64,000 bases of DNA. It comes from Chitinophaga sp. XS-30 (GTDB lineage Bacteria > Bacteroidota > Bacteroidia > Chitinophagales > Chitinophagaceae). This document shows positions 46,301 through 53,486 of this stretch, piece by piece. Made by a program: the position numbers and the translations under genes. The stretch spans positions 3,036,032 to 3,100,031 of the forward strand of contig NZ_CP043006.1 in the NCBI RefSeq assembly GCF_008086345.1, written 5' to 3'. Under the pieces are notes generated by a model that saw only the letters and a list, made by a program, of their open reading frames with translations, searched no databases and was not told the origin of the DNA. Each line of letters opens with the position of its first letter. Position 1 is the first letter of the stretch.

Positions 46301-47472
46301 TACCGTCGCCCGGAAGGTACAATATCCGGCTGCGGGTATCCACCACAGCGCCAGCCCAGATAAAGATCGGCCACGGCGCATTCACTTTCGGGATCATTAA
46401 TGTGCCCTCCACCAATGGCGAATGGCAAACCATTTCAGACACGCTGACACTTCCGGCTTTGTCCTATACCGGTATTCATGCCGTATCGGGCACTTTCCTG
46501 TTCAACTGGTTCACGATTGACAATTGCGCGGAAGAACCCGAACCGCTGGCCAGGATCGAGCTGACTCCGGATATCGTGCATCTCGGCGCGGGTGACTGGT
46601 ACCAGTTCAGCGCGGCCGGTTATACTGCAGGTGACCAGCCGGCTTCTCTGCCGCCGCTGACATGGTCTGTGACCGGCACCGGCAATACAATTGATTCCAC
46701 CGGGTTGTTGACGGCCAATGCAGTGCCTGGGCTGTACGAGGTAACTGCCGCCGCTGCCGGGCTTGCCGACACGGCACTGCTGTATATTTATGATTGCTCC
46801 GTAAACACAAAATACGAGGCAGAGAGTTTTTCTGCCCGGCATTCCGGCCCATCGCTGGAAAGCTGTACTGATATAGGCGGCGGGCAAAACTTTACTGGGC
46901 TTGCAACCGGGCACTATTTCGCCTATAACACATTGAATATTCCAACCGCAGGTTTATACCGGATCAGCTTCCGCGTATCCTCCACAGCGCCGGCCCAGGT
47001 AAAGGTGGGCCACAGCAGTTTCAATTTCGGTATCAAGACCATCCCCGCTACGGGCGGCCAATGGCAAACCATTACGGATACGATCACCTTGCCGGCGATG
47101 AGCTATACAGGCATACATGTAGTGTCCGGAACGTTCAAATTCAACTGGTTCAGTATCGACAATTGCGGAACCGGGTCCGGGCAGGGAGAGAATCTGTTGT
47201 CTGCAGCGGGCAGGGATAAGGAGCAAGGACAGGCGTTAAAAACGATCGTGTACCCGAATCCCTCCGGCGGCAACATCGGGATCACTTTCGCTGGCGATGT
47301 TTACAAGGTGATAAAAGTGTACGATACCCACGGTAAACTGATCACCGTGTGGAACATCATGCCGGGTGAAACCAGTATCAGCAGAAACATCAGCGCTTTC
47401 GCCAACGGGATGTACATTCTCTCGCTGGAAGGAACAGGTAAAAAAGAAACCCTGCGTCTTGTCAAGCAGTAA
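43393..47472 (+). CDS. multidomain GH16 beta-glucanase with CBM and Ig-like modules, T9SS-exported
   Basis: A 1359-residue secreted protein with signal peptide MKKITILLCLTILHWNSKLSA. Residues about 25-180 look like a beta-sandwich binding domain. The GH16 catalytic domain is about 290-530 and has Glu408, Asp410 and Glu413 in GEIDILEHVGN, the retaining ExDxxE pattern of laminarinase/beta-1,3-glucanase-type enzymes. It is followed by a BIG2-like Ig domain (about 535-620), a CBM6-like domain (about 625-750), two more Ig-like domains, a second CBM (about 920-1045), another Ig-like domain and a third CBM (about 1140-1270). A T9SS type-A-like sorting domain (VYPNPSGGNIGITFAG ... GMYILSLEGTGKKETLRLVK) ends it. 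The target polysaccharide is inferred. Confidence 0.9.
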   Translation: MKKITILLCLTILHWNSKLSAQLRLIDDMEGNGPGSGQWIYNAGPNATGSVVFNEPNPAPSVVNPSTHVAKFTKDTTCSPYMAAACTLGTPFDLSGGSTFKMLVYSNVLEKVLFKLQPANDYTQAVFLTYQIQQVNQWEEAVFTFSGVSSRTDLDRIAIQFIDGEQANGILYFDLIMAPDPTGIRLTKMNIPMGEEDGKVIAVTLNGDAFKPTLNPANWTISGLPPGVSVGNILRVSDTTVNIVLSGNSAVNYSRTELTLTVDGDELVNAGIPAYNATGSVVFDGNPDWTLIYNDEFDTDGLPDPSKWTVDPRPKGWINSEQQVYTDATHDNAVVRDGNLVITGKKDYPNGNPNEPWSSARVISQGKMDFLYGKVEMRAKLPRARGSWPAFWLMPTVSTYGNWPKSGEIDILEHVGNTFGKAMCAVHTENKNWTNGGNLGGNEMLPDLDTVYHVYGLEWSPDSLRFTHDGNGFYTYVNPGTDWRDWPFDKPFYIILNIAIGGGLGGNIVDADWPDSMRVDYVRVYQKGLGTPVLDSVEVTPAGISVLAGATQQFTATIRDQNGHVMNGITPVWSITGSGNTISASGLATINSTGTVTATAVHDSITLSGTTNVLVRATNYKPVPARIEAEDFDNSNACCSETTADTSGGLNMSHISNETWFEYDIDVPDCQAYRIRFRIAANSLAGLTVTTDTTELTTVQLPASGGWQQWTTVTSAPIVLDEGQKTIRVRSNTGGWNFNWLEIVPASAHQAESMVIKPDSAVIFAGQSVQFNAWGYDADSNYLMLSPAPAWAVSGTGSQITADGLLQTDSAGMYTITATSGALTGTAFAEVRGVPEFSRMEILPDTVIVPVHASQQFSVKGYDQYDTQVPITDTVSWSVTGSGNTISPDGVLTAGNTPGIFAVTATAGAVSDTLAVELGYTCSVNHQYEAESASSRAAGPYLEATDDVGGGQHFAGITAGKWFAYNNLKVPSPGRYNIRLRVSTTAPAQIKIGHGAFTFGIINVPSTNGEWQTISDTLTLPALSYTGIHAVSGTFLFNWFTIDNCAEEPEPLARIELTPDIVHLGAGDWYQFSAAGYTAGDQPASLPPLTWSVTGTGNTIDSTGLLTANAVPGLYEVTAAAAGLADTALLYIYDCSVNTKYEAESFSARHSGPSLESCTDIGGGQNFTGLATGHYFAYNTLNIPTAGLYRISFRVSSTAPAQVKVGHSSFNFGIKTIPATGGQWQTITDTITLPAMSYTGIHVVSGTFKFNWFSIDNCGTGSGQGENLLSAAGRDKEQGQALKTIVYPNPSGGNIGITFAGDVYKVIKVYDTHGKLITVWNIMPGETSISRNISAFANGMYILSLEGTGKKETLRLVKQ

Positions 47473-47489
47473 ACAATAGTTTTGTTACC

Positions 47490-47525
47490 AGGGTGCCGGT
47501 ATGGATGCTGCCGGCACCCTTTTTA
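47490..47525 (+). terminator. Terminator after the GH16 gene
   Basis: A 10-bp stem AGGGTGCCGG (47490-47499) with CCGGCACCCT (47511-47520), an 11-base loop and TTTTTA. Confidence 0.85.
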
Positions 47526-47569
47526 TGTAGCCTGCTATCTCCCGGCACTGTCATCTATACAGCCGCACC

Positions 47570-47601
47570 TTGTTAAACTTTACTTTTTTTTGCTACATTT
47601 G
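47570..47601 (+). promoter_or_regulatory. promoter of lpdA
   Basis: TTG at 47570-47572, 21 bases, then TACATTTG at 47594-47601, matching TTG and TAnnTTTG. It lies 28 bases before the start codon at 47630. Confidence 0.75.
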
Positions 47602-47629
47602 CCAAGTTTTATTATAAAAATCTAGCAAT

Positions 47630-49036
47630 ATGGCATACGACGTAATCGTAATTGGTAGTGGCCCCGGTGGATACGTGGCGGCTATCCGGGCTTCTCAACT
47701 GGGATTTAAAACAGCTGTGGTGGAAAGAGAGAGTTTGGGCGGCATCTGTTTGAACTGGGGGTGTATCCCGACCAAGGCATTGTTGAAATCAGCGCAGGTA
47801 ATGGAATATATACAACATTCCAAAGATTACGGCGTAACCGTAGGCGATGCCAAAGCGGATTTTCCCGCTGTGATCAAGCGTAGCCGCGGTGCTGCAGATA
47901 AAATGAGCAAAGGCGTTCAGTTCCTCATGAAGAAGAACAAGATCGATGTGATCATGGGGAATGCAAAGCTCAAAGCAAAAGGACAGGTAGAAGTGACCGA
48001 TAAAGACGGCAAAACTGCCGTACATGAGGCAAAACATATCATTCTCGCCACCGGCGCCCGCGCCCGTGAGCTGCCGAACCTGAAGTTCGATGGCAAAACT
48101 GTGATCGGCTACCGCGAAGCAATGAACCTGCCCACGCAGCCTAAAAGCATGATCGTGGTAGGTTCCGGAGCCATCGGCGTTGAATTTGCGTATTTCTACG
48201 CCAGCATGGGCACAAAAGTGACCATCGTTGAGTTCATGCCGCGCATCGTTCCGGTGGAAGATGAAGATATCTCGAAAGAACTGGAAAAGATCTACAAGAA
48301 GAAAGGCATCGAAGTAATGACCAACGCCAGCGTGGAAGCCGTAGAAGCAACCAAGTCCGGCGTAAAGGCCAAAGTGAAGACCGCCACCGGTGAAATTTCC
48401 CTGGAAGCGGATGTGGTACTGAGCGCCGTAGGCATCACCGCCAACATCGAAAACATCGGCCTGGAAACCCTCGGCGTGAAAACCGACAAAGGCAAGGTGC
48501 TGGTGGACCAGTATTACCAGACCAATGTATCCGGCGTTTATGCGATCGGAGACATCGTTCCCGGTCAGGCCCTCGCACACGTAGCCTCCAAGGAAGCCAT
48601 CATTTGCGTGGAAGCCTTCGCTTACAACGAGAAAAAATACAACCACAAACCCACACCCATTAACTATAACAACGTACCGGGCTGTACCTACTGCTCACCC
48701 GAGATCGCTTCTGTTGGTTATACCGAGAAGCAGGCCAAGGACGCCGGTTACGAAATTAAAGTGGGCAAATTCCCCTTCTCCGCTTCCGGCAAGGCAGTTG
48801 GCGCAGGGGCTACAGAAGGCTTCGTAAAAGTGATCTTCGATGCCAAATACGGCGAATGGCTGGGTACGCACATGATCGGCATGAACGTGACCGAAGCCAT
48901 TGTGCAGACCGTAACCGCCCGTACGCTGGAAACTACTTACCAGGAAGTGCTCAACAGCATCCATCCGCACCCGACCATGAGTGAAGCTGTGAAAGATGCG
49001 ATCGAAGTGGCTTATGGCGAGGCGATACACCTGTAA
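47630..49036 (+). CDS. lpdA: dihydrolipoyl dehydrogenase
   Basis: A 468-residue flavoprotein. The FAD-binding motif is GSGPGGYVAAIRA, the redox-active disulfide is in GGICLNWGCIPTKALL, the NAD site is VVGSGAIGVEFAYF, and the dimer-interface acid-base pair is in SIHPHPTMSEAV (His-x-His-P-T). It is the E3 component of 2-oxoacid dehydrogenase complexes, reoxidising lipoamide with NAD. It is monocistronic here, with its own promoter and terminator; no E1 or E2 gene is adjacent. Confidence 0.96.
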   Translation: MAYDVIVIGSGPGGYVAAIRASQLGFKTAVVERESLGGICLNWGCIPTKALLKSAQVMEYIQHSKDYGVTVGDAKADFPAVIKRSRGAADKMSKGVQFLMKKNKIDVIMGNAKLKAKGQVEVTDKDGKTAVHEAKHIILATGARARELPNLKFDGKTVIGYREAMNLPTQPKSMIVVGSGAIGVEFAYFYASMGTKVTIVEFMPRIVPVEDEDISKELEKIYKKKGIEVMTNASVEAVEATKSGVKAKVKTATGEISLEADVVLSAVGITANIENIGLETLGVKTDKGKVLVDQYYQTNVSGVYAIGDIVPGQALAHVASKEAIICVEAFAYNEKKYNHKPTPINYNNVPGCTYCSPEIASVGYTEKQAKDAGYEIKVGKFPFSASGKAVGAGATEGFVKVIFDAKYGEWLGTHMIGMNVTEAIVQTVTARTLETTYQEVLNSIHPHPTMSEAVKDAIEVAYGEAIHL

Positions 49037-49059
49037 TCAGAACGGATTTTAATATGGAG

Positions 49060-49089
49060 AGGCTATTCCTGCGGGGGTAGCCTTTTTTT
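49060..49089 (+). terminator. Terminator after lpdA
   Basis: A 10-bp stem with two wobble pairs (49060-49069 with 49074-49083), a four-base loop TGCG and a T7 run. Confidence 0.75.
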
Positions 49090-49092
49090 GTT

Positions 49093-49122
49093 TTGGGAAT
49101 AAAAAGATTAGATGTAAATTTG
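49093..49122 (+). promoter_or_regulatory. promoter of the mazEF-type operon
   Basis: TTG (49093-49095), 19 bases, TAAATTTG (49115-49122): both elements of the Bacteroidota consensus. The -7 element overlaps a palindrome, as expected for antitoxin autorepression. Confidence 0.75.
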
Positions 49123-49132
49123 TAATTACAAA
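49119..49132. promoter_or_regulatory. 14-bp palindrome, candidate antitoxin operator
   Basis: TTTGTAATTACAAA is a perfect palindrome covering the end of the -7 element and the likely transcription start. A MazE-like dimer bound here would block initiation. Confidence 0.65.
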
Positions 49133-49145
49133 ATAATTACTTTTT

Positions 49146-49415
49146 ATGCATACCAAGCTAATCCATATAGGTAATTCCATGGGAATTCGTATCCCTAAAA
49201 ACCTCATCAGGCAATTTAACCTTGATAAAGGAGAGATAGAATTGACCATAGAGAAAGACGGAATACTGATAAAACCTGAAAAGTCTGTTCCCCGCAGAGA
49301 GGAATGGGATATGCTTTTTTCAAAAGCAATAGCGGCCGGAGAGAAACCGGAGAATGATGTGTTTGAAGGCCTGCAGAACAGCACTGATAAAAATGAATGG
49401 GAATGGCAGCAATAA
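49146..49415 (+). CDS. AbrB/MazE-family antitoxin
   Basis: An 89-residue protein. The N-terminal SpoVT/AbrB swapped-hairpin DNA-binding domain (IHIGNSMGIRIPKNLIRQF, then GEIELTIEKDGILIKP) is followed by an acidic C-terminal tail (WDMLFSKAIAAGEKPENDVF) of the kind that wraps the toxin. It overlaps the toxin gene by 19 bases. The pair is preceded by a promoter and operator palindrome. Confidence 0.9.
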   Translation: MHTKLIHIGNSMGIRIPKNLIRQFNLDKGEIELTIEKDGILIKPEKSVPRREEWDMLFSKAIAAGEKPENDVFEGLQNSTDKNEWEWQQ

Positions 49416-49729
49416 AGCGGTTTGAAGTCTGGTTGATTGAAATGGATCCCGCAAAAGGCAGCGAAATAAAGAAAACAAGGCCTTGCCTGGTCGTATCTCC
49501 GGATCCCGTGAATAAATATTTGAATACCGTAACCGTTGTTCCAATGACAACAACGATGCGGAGTTACCCGACTCGTGTGAATTGTATCTTTAAAAAGACG
49601 GAAGGCCAATTGATGGTGGATCAGATAAGAGGTGTGGACAAATCCAGGCTGAAGAAAAAAATGGGGGTGATGGACGAAGAATATTGCAAGGCGGTGTGCG
49701 ATGTTATTGTTGAAGCCTACAAGTGGTGA
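49397..49729 (+). CDS. MazF/PemK-family mRNA-interferase toxin
   Basis: A 110-residue toxin. Its MazF features are IKRFEVWLIEMDPAKGSEIKKTRPCLVVSPD, TVVPMTT and VDQIRGVDKSRL. It cleaves RNA when the antitoxin is degraded. Two in-frame ATGs overlap the antitoxin end, 49397 and 49403; either is possible. The cleavage sequence cannot be predicted from this. Confidence 0.9.
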   Translation: MGMAAIKRFEVWLIEMDPAKGSEIKKTRPCLVVSPDPVNKYLNTVTVVPMTTTMRSYPTRVNCIFKKTEGQLMVDQIRGVDKSRLKKKMGVMDEEYCKAVCDVIVEAYKW

Positions 49730-49766
49730 TTGGTAACCGTTTTTTTCATCTTCACCCGTCATCCTC

Positions 49767-49800
49767 AAAAAAACAGTTATTCGAAATAATCGAATAACTG
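49767..49800 (-). terminator. Terminator of the phosphatase gene
   Basis: A 10-bp stem CAGTTATTCG (49774-49783) with CGAATAACTG (49791-49800). On the minus strand a run of seven T follows (49767-49773). It is 30 bases beyond the stop at 49830. Confidence 0.8.
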
Positions 49801-49829
49801 CCTGATAGAAAAACATATCCCTTCACTCC

Positions 49830-51662
49830 CTACCGCCCCGTCATCAACCGCACAATCCTGTCAAATATCCCCGTATTCTCATACATCCCCATAAACTCCG
49901 CTGCCCCCGGTCCATAAGCAAAAACCGGCACCATAATATCCGTATGATCATCCGAGCTGAAATGCCCGCGTACAAAACCCTTGCGGTAAGAAGCGTCCTG
50001 AATGCTAAGCCCCCCGGTCTCATGATCCGCCGTAACGATCACCAGTGTTTCCCCGTCATGGTCCGCAAAGCGAAGCGCGTCACCCACCAGCCGGTCGAAA
50101 TCATGCAATTCCGTGATCACATACGGAAGATCGTTGGCATGGCCGCCATAATCGATCTGCGCACCTTCCGCCATGATGAAAAAGCCTTTTTTGTTCGCGG
50201 ACAATATACGGACCGTGGTTTTCAGCGAAGCCTGCAACATTGCACCGCGGCCGTTTTTAACGGGACGGCAAACGGAATCATGCAGCAGCACCAGTTGTTT
50301 GCCGCTCATTGCCCAATTATAGGTTTCCAGGTCCTGGGTATAGACAAACCCTTTACGTTGCAATTTCTCCATCAGGCCGGCATCCGGGTTGGCGATGAAA
50401 CTTTTCCGGTTACTGCCGATCAGTATATCAATGTTACTGTTTTCCAGGTCGGCCGCAATCTTGAAGCTGGATGAACGCTCCGGTTGATGCGCATAAAAAG
50501 CCGCGGGTGTGGCATCCGTTACATCGCCGCTGCTGATGATGCCGCTTTTGATGCCGTATGCAGCCAGTGTGTCCGGGATGGAGGTTACCGGGTTGCCGGC
50601 AGTATCTACACCTACATAGCGGTTATTGGTCTTTTTACCGCTGGCCATGGCCGTGCCGCCGGCAGCGGAATCGGTGATGTCCGAGTTCACGGCTTCCGTG
50701 CGGGAAAGCCCGATGTGCCGGAACATGCCCAGATGCAGCATGCCGCCATTAGCCGTCAGCGCCGCCTGTATCTGCGCCAGGCCCATACCGTCGCCGATCA
50801 GCAGGATGATATTTTTTACCCGCTTTTTAGCCCCGTCCGTTGCGTAAGTGGGTTGATAGATGTTGTAAGTGGCCGGACTGCTGTATTGCAGCCTTTCGCG
50901 GCCTGCATAGAAGCTGTGCAGGTCTTCCGGATGATCCGTCCCGATCCAGTCCACGCCCAGTTTCTCGAGTTCAGACCAGGTGTTGGGATTGTCTTTCGTT
51001 CCCCAGAAGCGGAACGGTTTGCCGTTATCATGTGCGCGCTGCACCACGGCGGCCAGTTTTTTCGCATCTTCCGGTGTGGGTGTTCCTTTGCCGTTCCAGA
51101 CGGAATAGTTGTGCAGGTTGTCGCTGATCATAGCGATCCGCTCCAGCTGTGCTGCATTGTATTTCGTGGCCGGGCGGCCATCATAAAAAATGTAAGCCGG
51201 GTAGTCCGCAAACTTTTCCGGCGGCGGTACATTCCCGCTGAGCACAATACGCACGGCATGAGGGTTCCGTGCGGGGTCGAAATCCTGTAAATAGGGTTGC
51301 AGTTCCTTTACCAGCACGGGGATCACGTCTTTATAGCTTTCCTTGATATCGATCAGCAGCTGCAGTTTCCGTGCGGTGTCCGGCCGCTCTTTCCTGACTG
51401 TAGCAATTGGCTTCAGATAGAGACTTTCCAGGCGCTTTGCCGTAGGCAGTTCCTCTGTTTCATGGGCAACGAGCAGTTCCCCGTTTCGCAGGAACACATC
51501 CGCTTCTATAGAGCCCATACCGGCATGGTAGGCCAGCAGAAAAGGGATGTTTTGCCGGTAGTCGTTATGGCTGTGGCCATTCGCGGCGTTATAGGCCCGC
51601 TGCTGCGCAGAAGCGGATAAGCCGGTCAGGAAAGGCAGTAACAGGAAGAGCAAATACTTCAT
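49830..51662 (-). CDS. two-domain enzyme: PLC-like phosphodiesterase plus alkaline phosphatase
   Basis: A 610-residue exported protein (signal MKYLLFLLLPFLTGLSASAQ). Residues about 25-250 are a GDPD/PLC-like TIM barrel with HSHNDYRQN, GSIEADVFLRNGELLVAHE and a C-terminal LGVDWIGTDHPEDL. Residues about 275-610 are an alkaline phosphatase with IILLIGDGMGLAQ, the nucleophile Ser332 in TDSAAGGTAMASGKK, and TADHETGGLS. The order suggests that a phosphodiester is opened and the phosphate then removed. It lies directly downstream of SusD on the same strand, beyond a hairpin terminator. Confidence 0.88.
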   Translation of the reverse strand: MKYLLFLLLPFLTGLSASAQQRAYNAANGHSHNDYRQNIPFLLAYHAGMGSIEADVFLRNGELLVAHETEELPTAKRLESLYLKPIATVRKERPDTARKLQLLIDIKESYKDVIPVLVKELQPYLQDFDPARNPHAVRIVLSGNVPPPEKFADYPAYIFYDGRPATKYNAAQLERIAMISDNLHNYSVWNGKGTPTPEDAKKLAAVVQRAHDNGKPFRFWGTKDNPNTWSELEKLGVDWIGTDHPEDLHSFYAGRERLQYSSPATYNIYQPTYATDGAKKRVKNIILLIGDGMGLAQIQAALTANGGMLHLGMFRHIGLSRTEAVNSDITDSAAGGTAMASGKKTNNRYVGVDTAGNPVTSIPDTLAAYGIKSGIISSGDVTDATPAAFYAHQPERSSSFKIAADLENSNIDILIGSNRKSFIANPDAGLMEKLQRKGFVYTQDLETYNWAMSGKQLVLLHDSVCRPVKNGRGAMLQASLKTTVRILSANKKGFFIMAEGAQIDYGGHANDLPYVITELHDFDRLVGDALRFADHDGETLVIVTADHETGGLSIQDASYRKGFVRGHFSSDDHTDIMVPVFAYGPGAAEFMGMYENTGIFDRIVRLMTGR

Positions 51663-51716
51663 TTCAGTAAAGGTTAGCAGAGAATGTATAAAAATAGTAA
51701 ACAGGATTCACGAATG

Positions 51717-51753
51717 AAAAGGGCTGTCTTCCCTATCCGGAGACAGCCCTTTT
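51717..51753 (-). terminator. Terminator between susD and the phosphatase
   Basis: A 13-bp stem AAAAGGGCTGTCT (51717-51729) with AGACAGCCCTTTT (51741-51753). The T run is short, so termination may be partial and allow some read-through to the phosphatase. Confidence 0.65.
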
Positions 51754-51809
51754 TGAGATCATGATCCGGAAGGCCTGTTTTTTCAGGAGTATCCGGCAAA
51801 TGCGGTGAT

Positions 51810-53411
51810 CTAGTTCCAGCCCGGCGTTTGATTATATTTCCCGTTGCTGCGGGAGATCTCATCCGGGTTGATCGGCCATGCCATATGGCGGGCGGGATCG
51901 AAGCTGCGCCGCGGCCAGATCTCCTTGATGGTATAGGGAGAAGCAGGATCGGTGGAGTTGGAGTGGCTCCGTCCGTGCAGGGGGGCATTGATCTTGTCGT
52001 AATCACCCCAGCGTTTCAGGTCCTGCAGGCGGTCGGTCCATTCGCAGCCCAGTTCTACCCGGCGTTCGTGCTTCAGATCTTCCAGCGTAGGCACACCAAT
52101 GTTTCCCAGTCCCGCGCGGTTCCTGATCTCGTTCAGCGGAGCGGTGGCTTCACCGGCCCTGTTGAGGTTGATCAGCGCTTCGGCTTTGAAGAGCAGGATC
52201 TCCGCGTAACGGATCAGCGGAAGGTTCAGGCGGGTAGTGGGATAGTCGCCATTCGGATTGATATTCGGATTGCTGCCCGCATCTTCATCACTGCCATAGC
52301 TGTACGGTTCCATGTATTTATTGATCTGGAAACCGGAGAGGCTGTTGGTGGAGAAGTAAGAGCGTTCCACGCCGAAGTAGGTGAACTTGTCGTTGAATTT
52401 GAGAATGGTCACTTCACGGCGCGGGTCATTGGCCTCATATTCCTGGTACAGCTCTTCGGTGGGCTGGAAGTATCCCCAGCCATTGTAAATGCCCCAGCCT
52501 TTGTTTTCCAGGATAACGCCCGGGAACTCTGAACCGCCTTGCACACCGGAAGTAACGGACCAGATGTATTCCGGGCCCCAGTTCTGTGCGATGGTGAATA
52601 CGGCGCGGTAGTTCTGCTCACCGCTGCCCATACCGGTAACGAGCCCGCGGTTGCCCTCATCCCTGATCTTGTCGCACAAAGCAGGCACCGGTTCCCATTT
52701 GGTCTGATCGTAATCCGCCCAATAAGCATATGCTTTCACCATGTAGGCCCAGGCGGCTGCTTTGTGTGCCCTGCCTCGGTTTGCAGCGTCATAGGTTTCA
52801 AAGAAAGGCAGCAGTTCTGCAGCTTTCTCCAGGTCCTGGACGATCTGTGCATAGTTGTCTTTTACAGATGCCAGCTGCGGCGGAATGCGGTCGCCATAAC
52901 CTTCAAACTCCGGCCCGTCGAAAGGTACGCCCTGGTCTTCATGCCCCCAGATATACGCGATCCAGAAATGCGCAAAGCCTCTCATGAAATAGGCTTCCCC
53001 GAGTGTGCGGTCACGAACGGATTCGGAAACATTCACAGCATTGGGAATACCTTCGATGATCTGGTTGGATTTATTGATCAGCCAGTACAGATCGTTCCAT
53101 GCAGTGGTCAGATAACCTTCGCGGCCGGAGGGAATGAAGTTCTTGATATTCTCCGCTTCCGCTTTTACGCGACCTACAACGAGGTCATCGCTCGCTACCT
53201 GTATCCAGAAGAGGTCACGGCCCCAGGTGGATTCGTAGCGCATGGGAACATACAGGCTGGCTGCAGCCTTTTCGAGATCTTCATCGCTTTGCCAGAAAAA
53301 AGCGGTAGTAGGTTCGCCGTTGGGTTTGGTATCCACCCAATCCTTTGTGCAGGCGCTCAGGCCTGTCAGCAGCAGTGTCAGCGATATAATATGATAAAGT
53401 GTCTTTTTCAT
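51810..53411 (-). CDS. SusD/RagB-family nutrient-binding outer-membrane lipoprotein
   Basis: A 533-residue lipoprotein from the ATG at 53411 (MKKTLYHIISLTLLLTGLSAC, lipobox Cys). Typical SusD features are FFWQSDEDLEKAAASLY near residue 40, NDLYWLINKSNQIIEGI, GEAYFMRGFAHFWIAYIWG, and the C-terminal LIRYAEILLFKAEALINLN then PLNEIRNRAGL and HERRVELGCEWTDRLQDLKRWG. It caps the SusC transporter and binds ligand. A longer frame reaching 53471 would lack the signal at its N-terminus. Confidence 0.94.
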   Translation of the reverse strand: MKKTLYHIISLTLLLTGLSACTKDWVDTKPNGEPTTAFFWQSDEDLEKAAASLYVPMRYESTWGRDLFWIQVASDDLVVGRVKAEAENIKNFIPSGREGYLTTAWNDLYWLINKSNQIIEGIPNAVNVSESVRDRTLGEAYFMRGFAHFWIAYIWGHEDQGVPFDGPEFEGYGDRIPPQLASVKDNYAQIVQDLEKAAELLPFFETYDAANRGRAHKAAAWAYMVKAYAYWADYDQTKWEPVPALCDKIRDEGNRGLVTGMGSGEQNYRAVFTIAQNWGPEYIWSVTSGVQGGSEFPGVILENKGWGIYNGWGYFQPTEELYQEYEANDPRREVTILKFNDKFTYFGVERSYFSTNSLSGFQINKYMEPYSYGSDEDAGSNPNINPNGDYPTTRLNLPLIRYAEILLFKAEALINLNRAGEATAPLNEIRNRAGLGNIGVPTLEDLKHERRVELGCEWTDRLQDLKRWGDYDKINAPLHGRSHSNSTDPASPYTIKEIWPRRSFDPARHMAWPINPDEISRSNGKYNQTPGWN

Positions 53412-53486
53412 CCGTTTAAGTTTTTTTGCTTGATCAGATCGGATGGCACATCCGGCTACCGGATGCGCCATGATGCTGTTGGTTTA

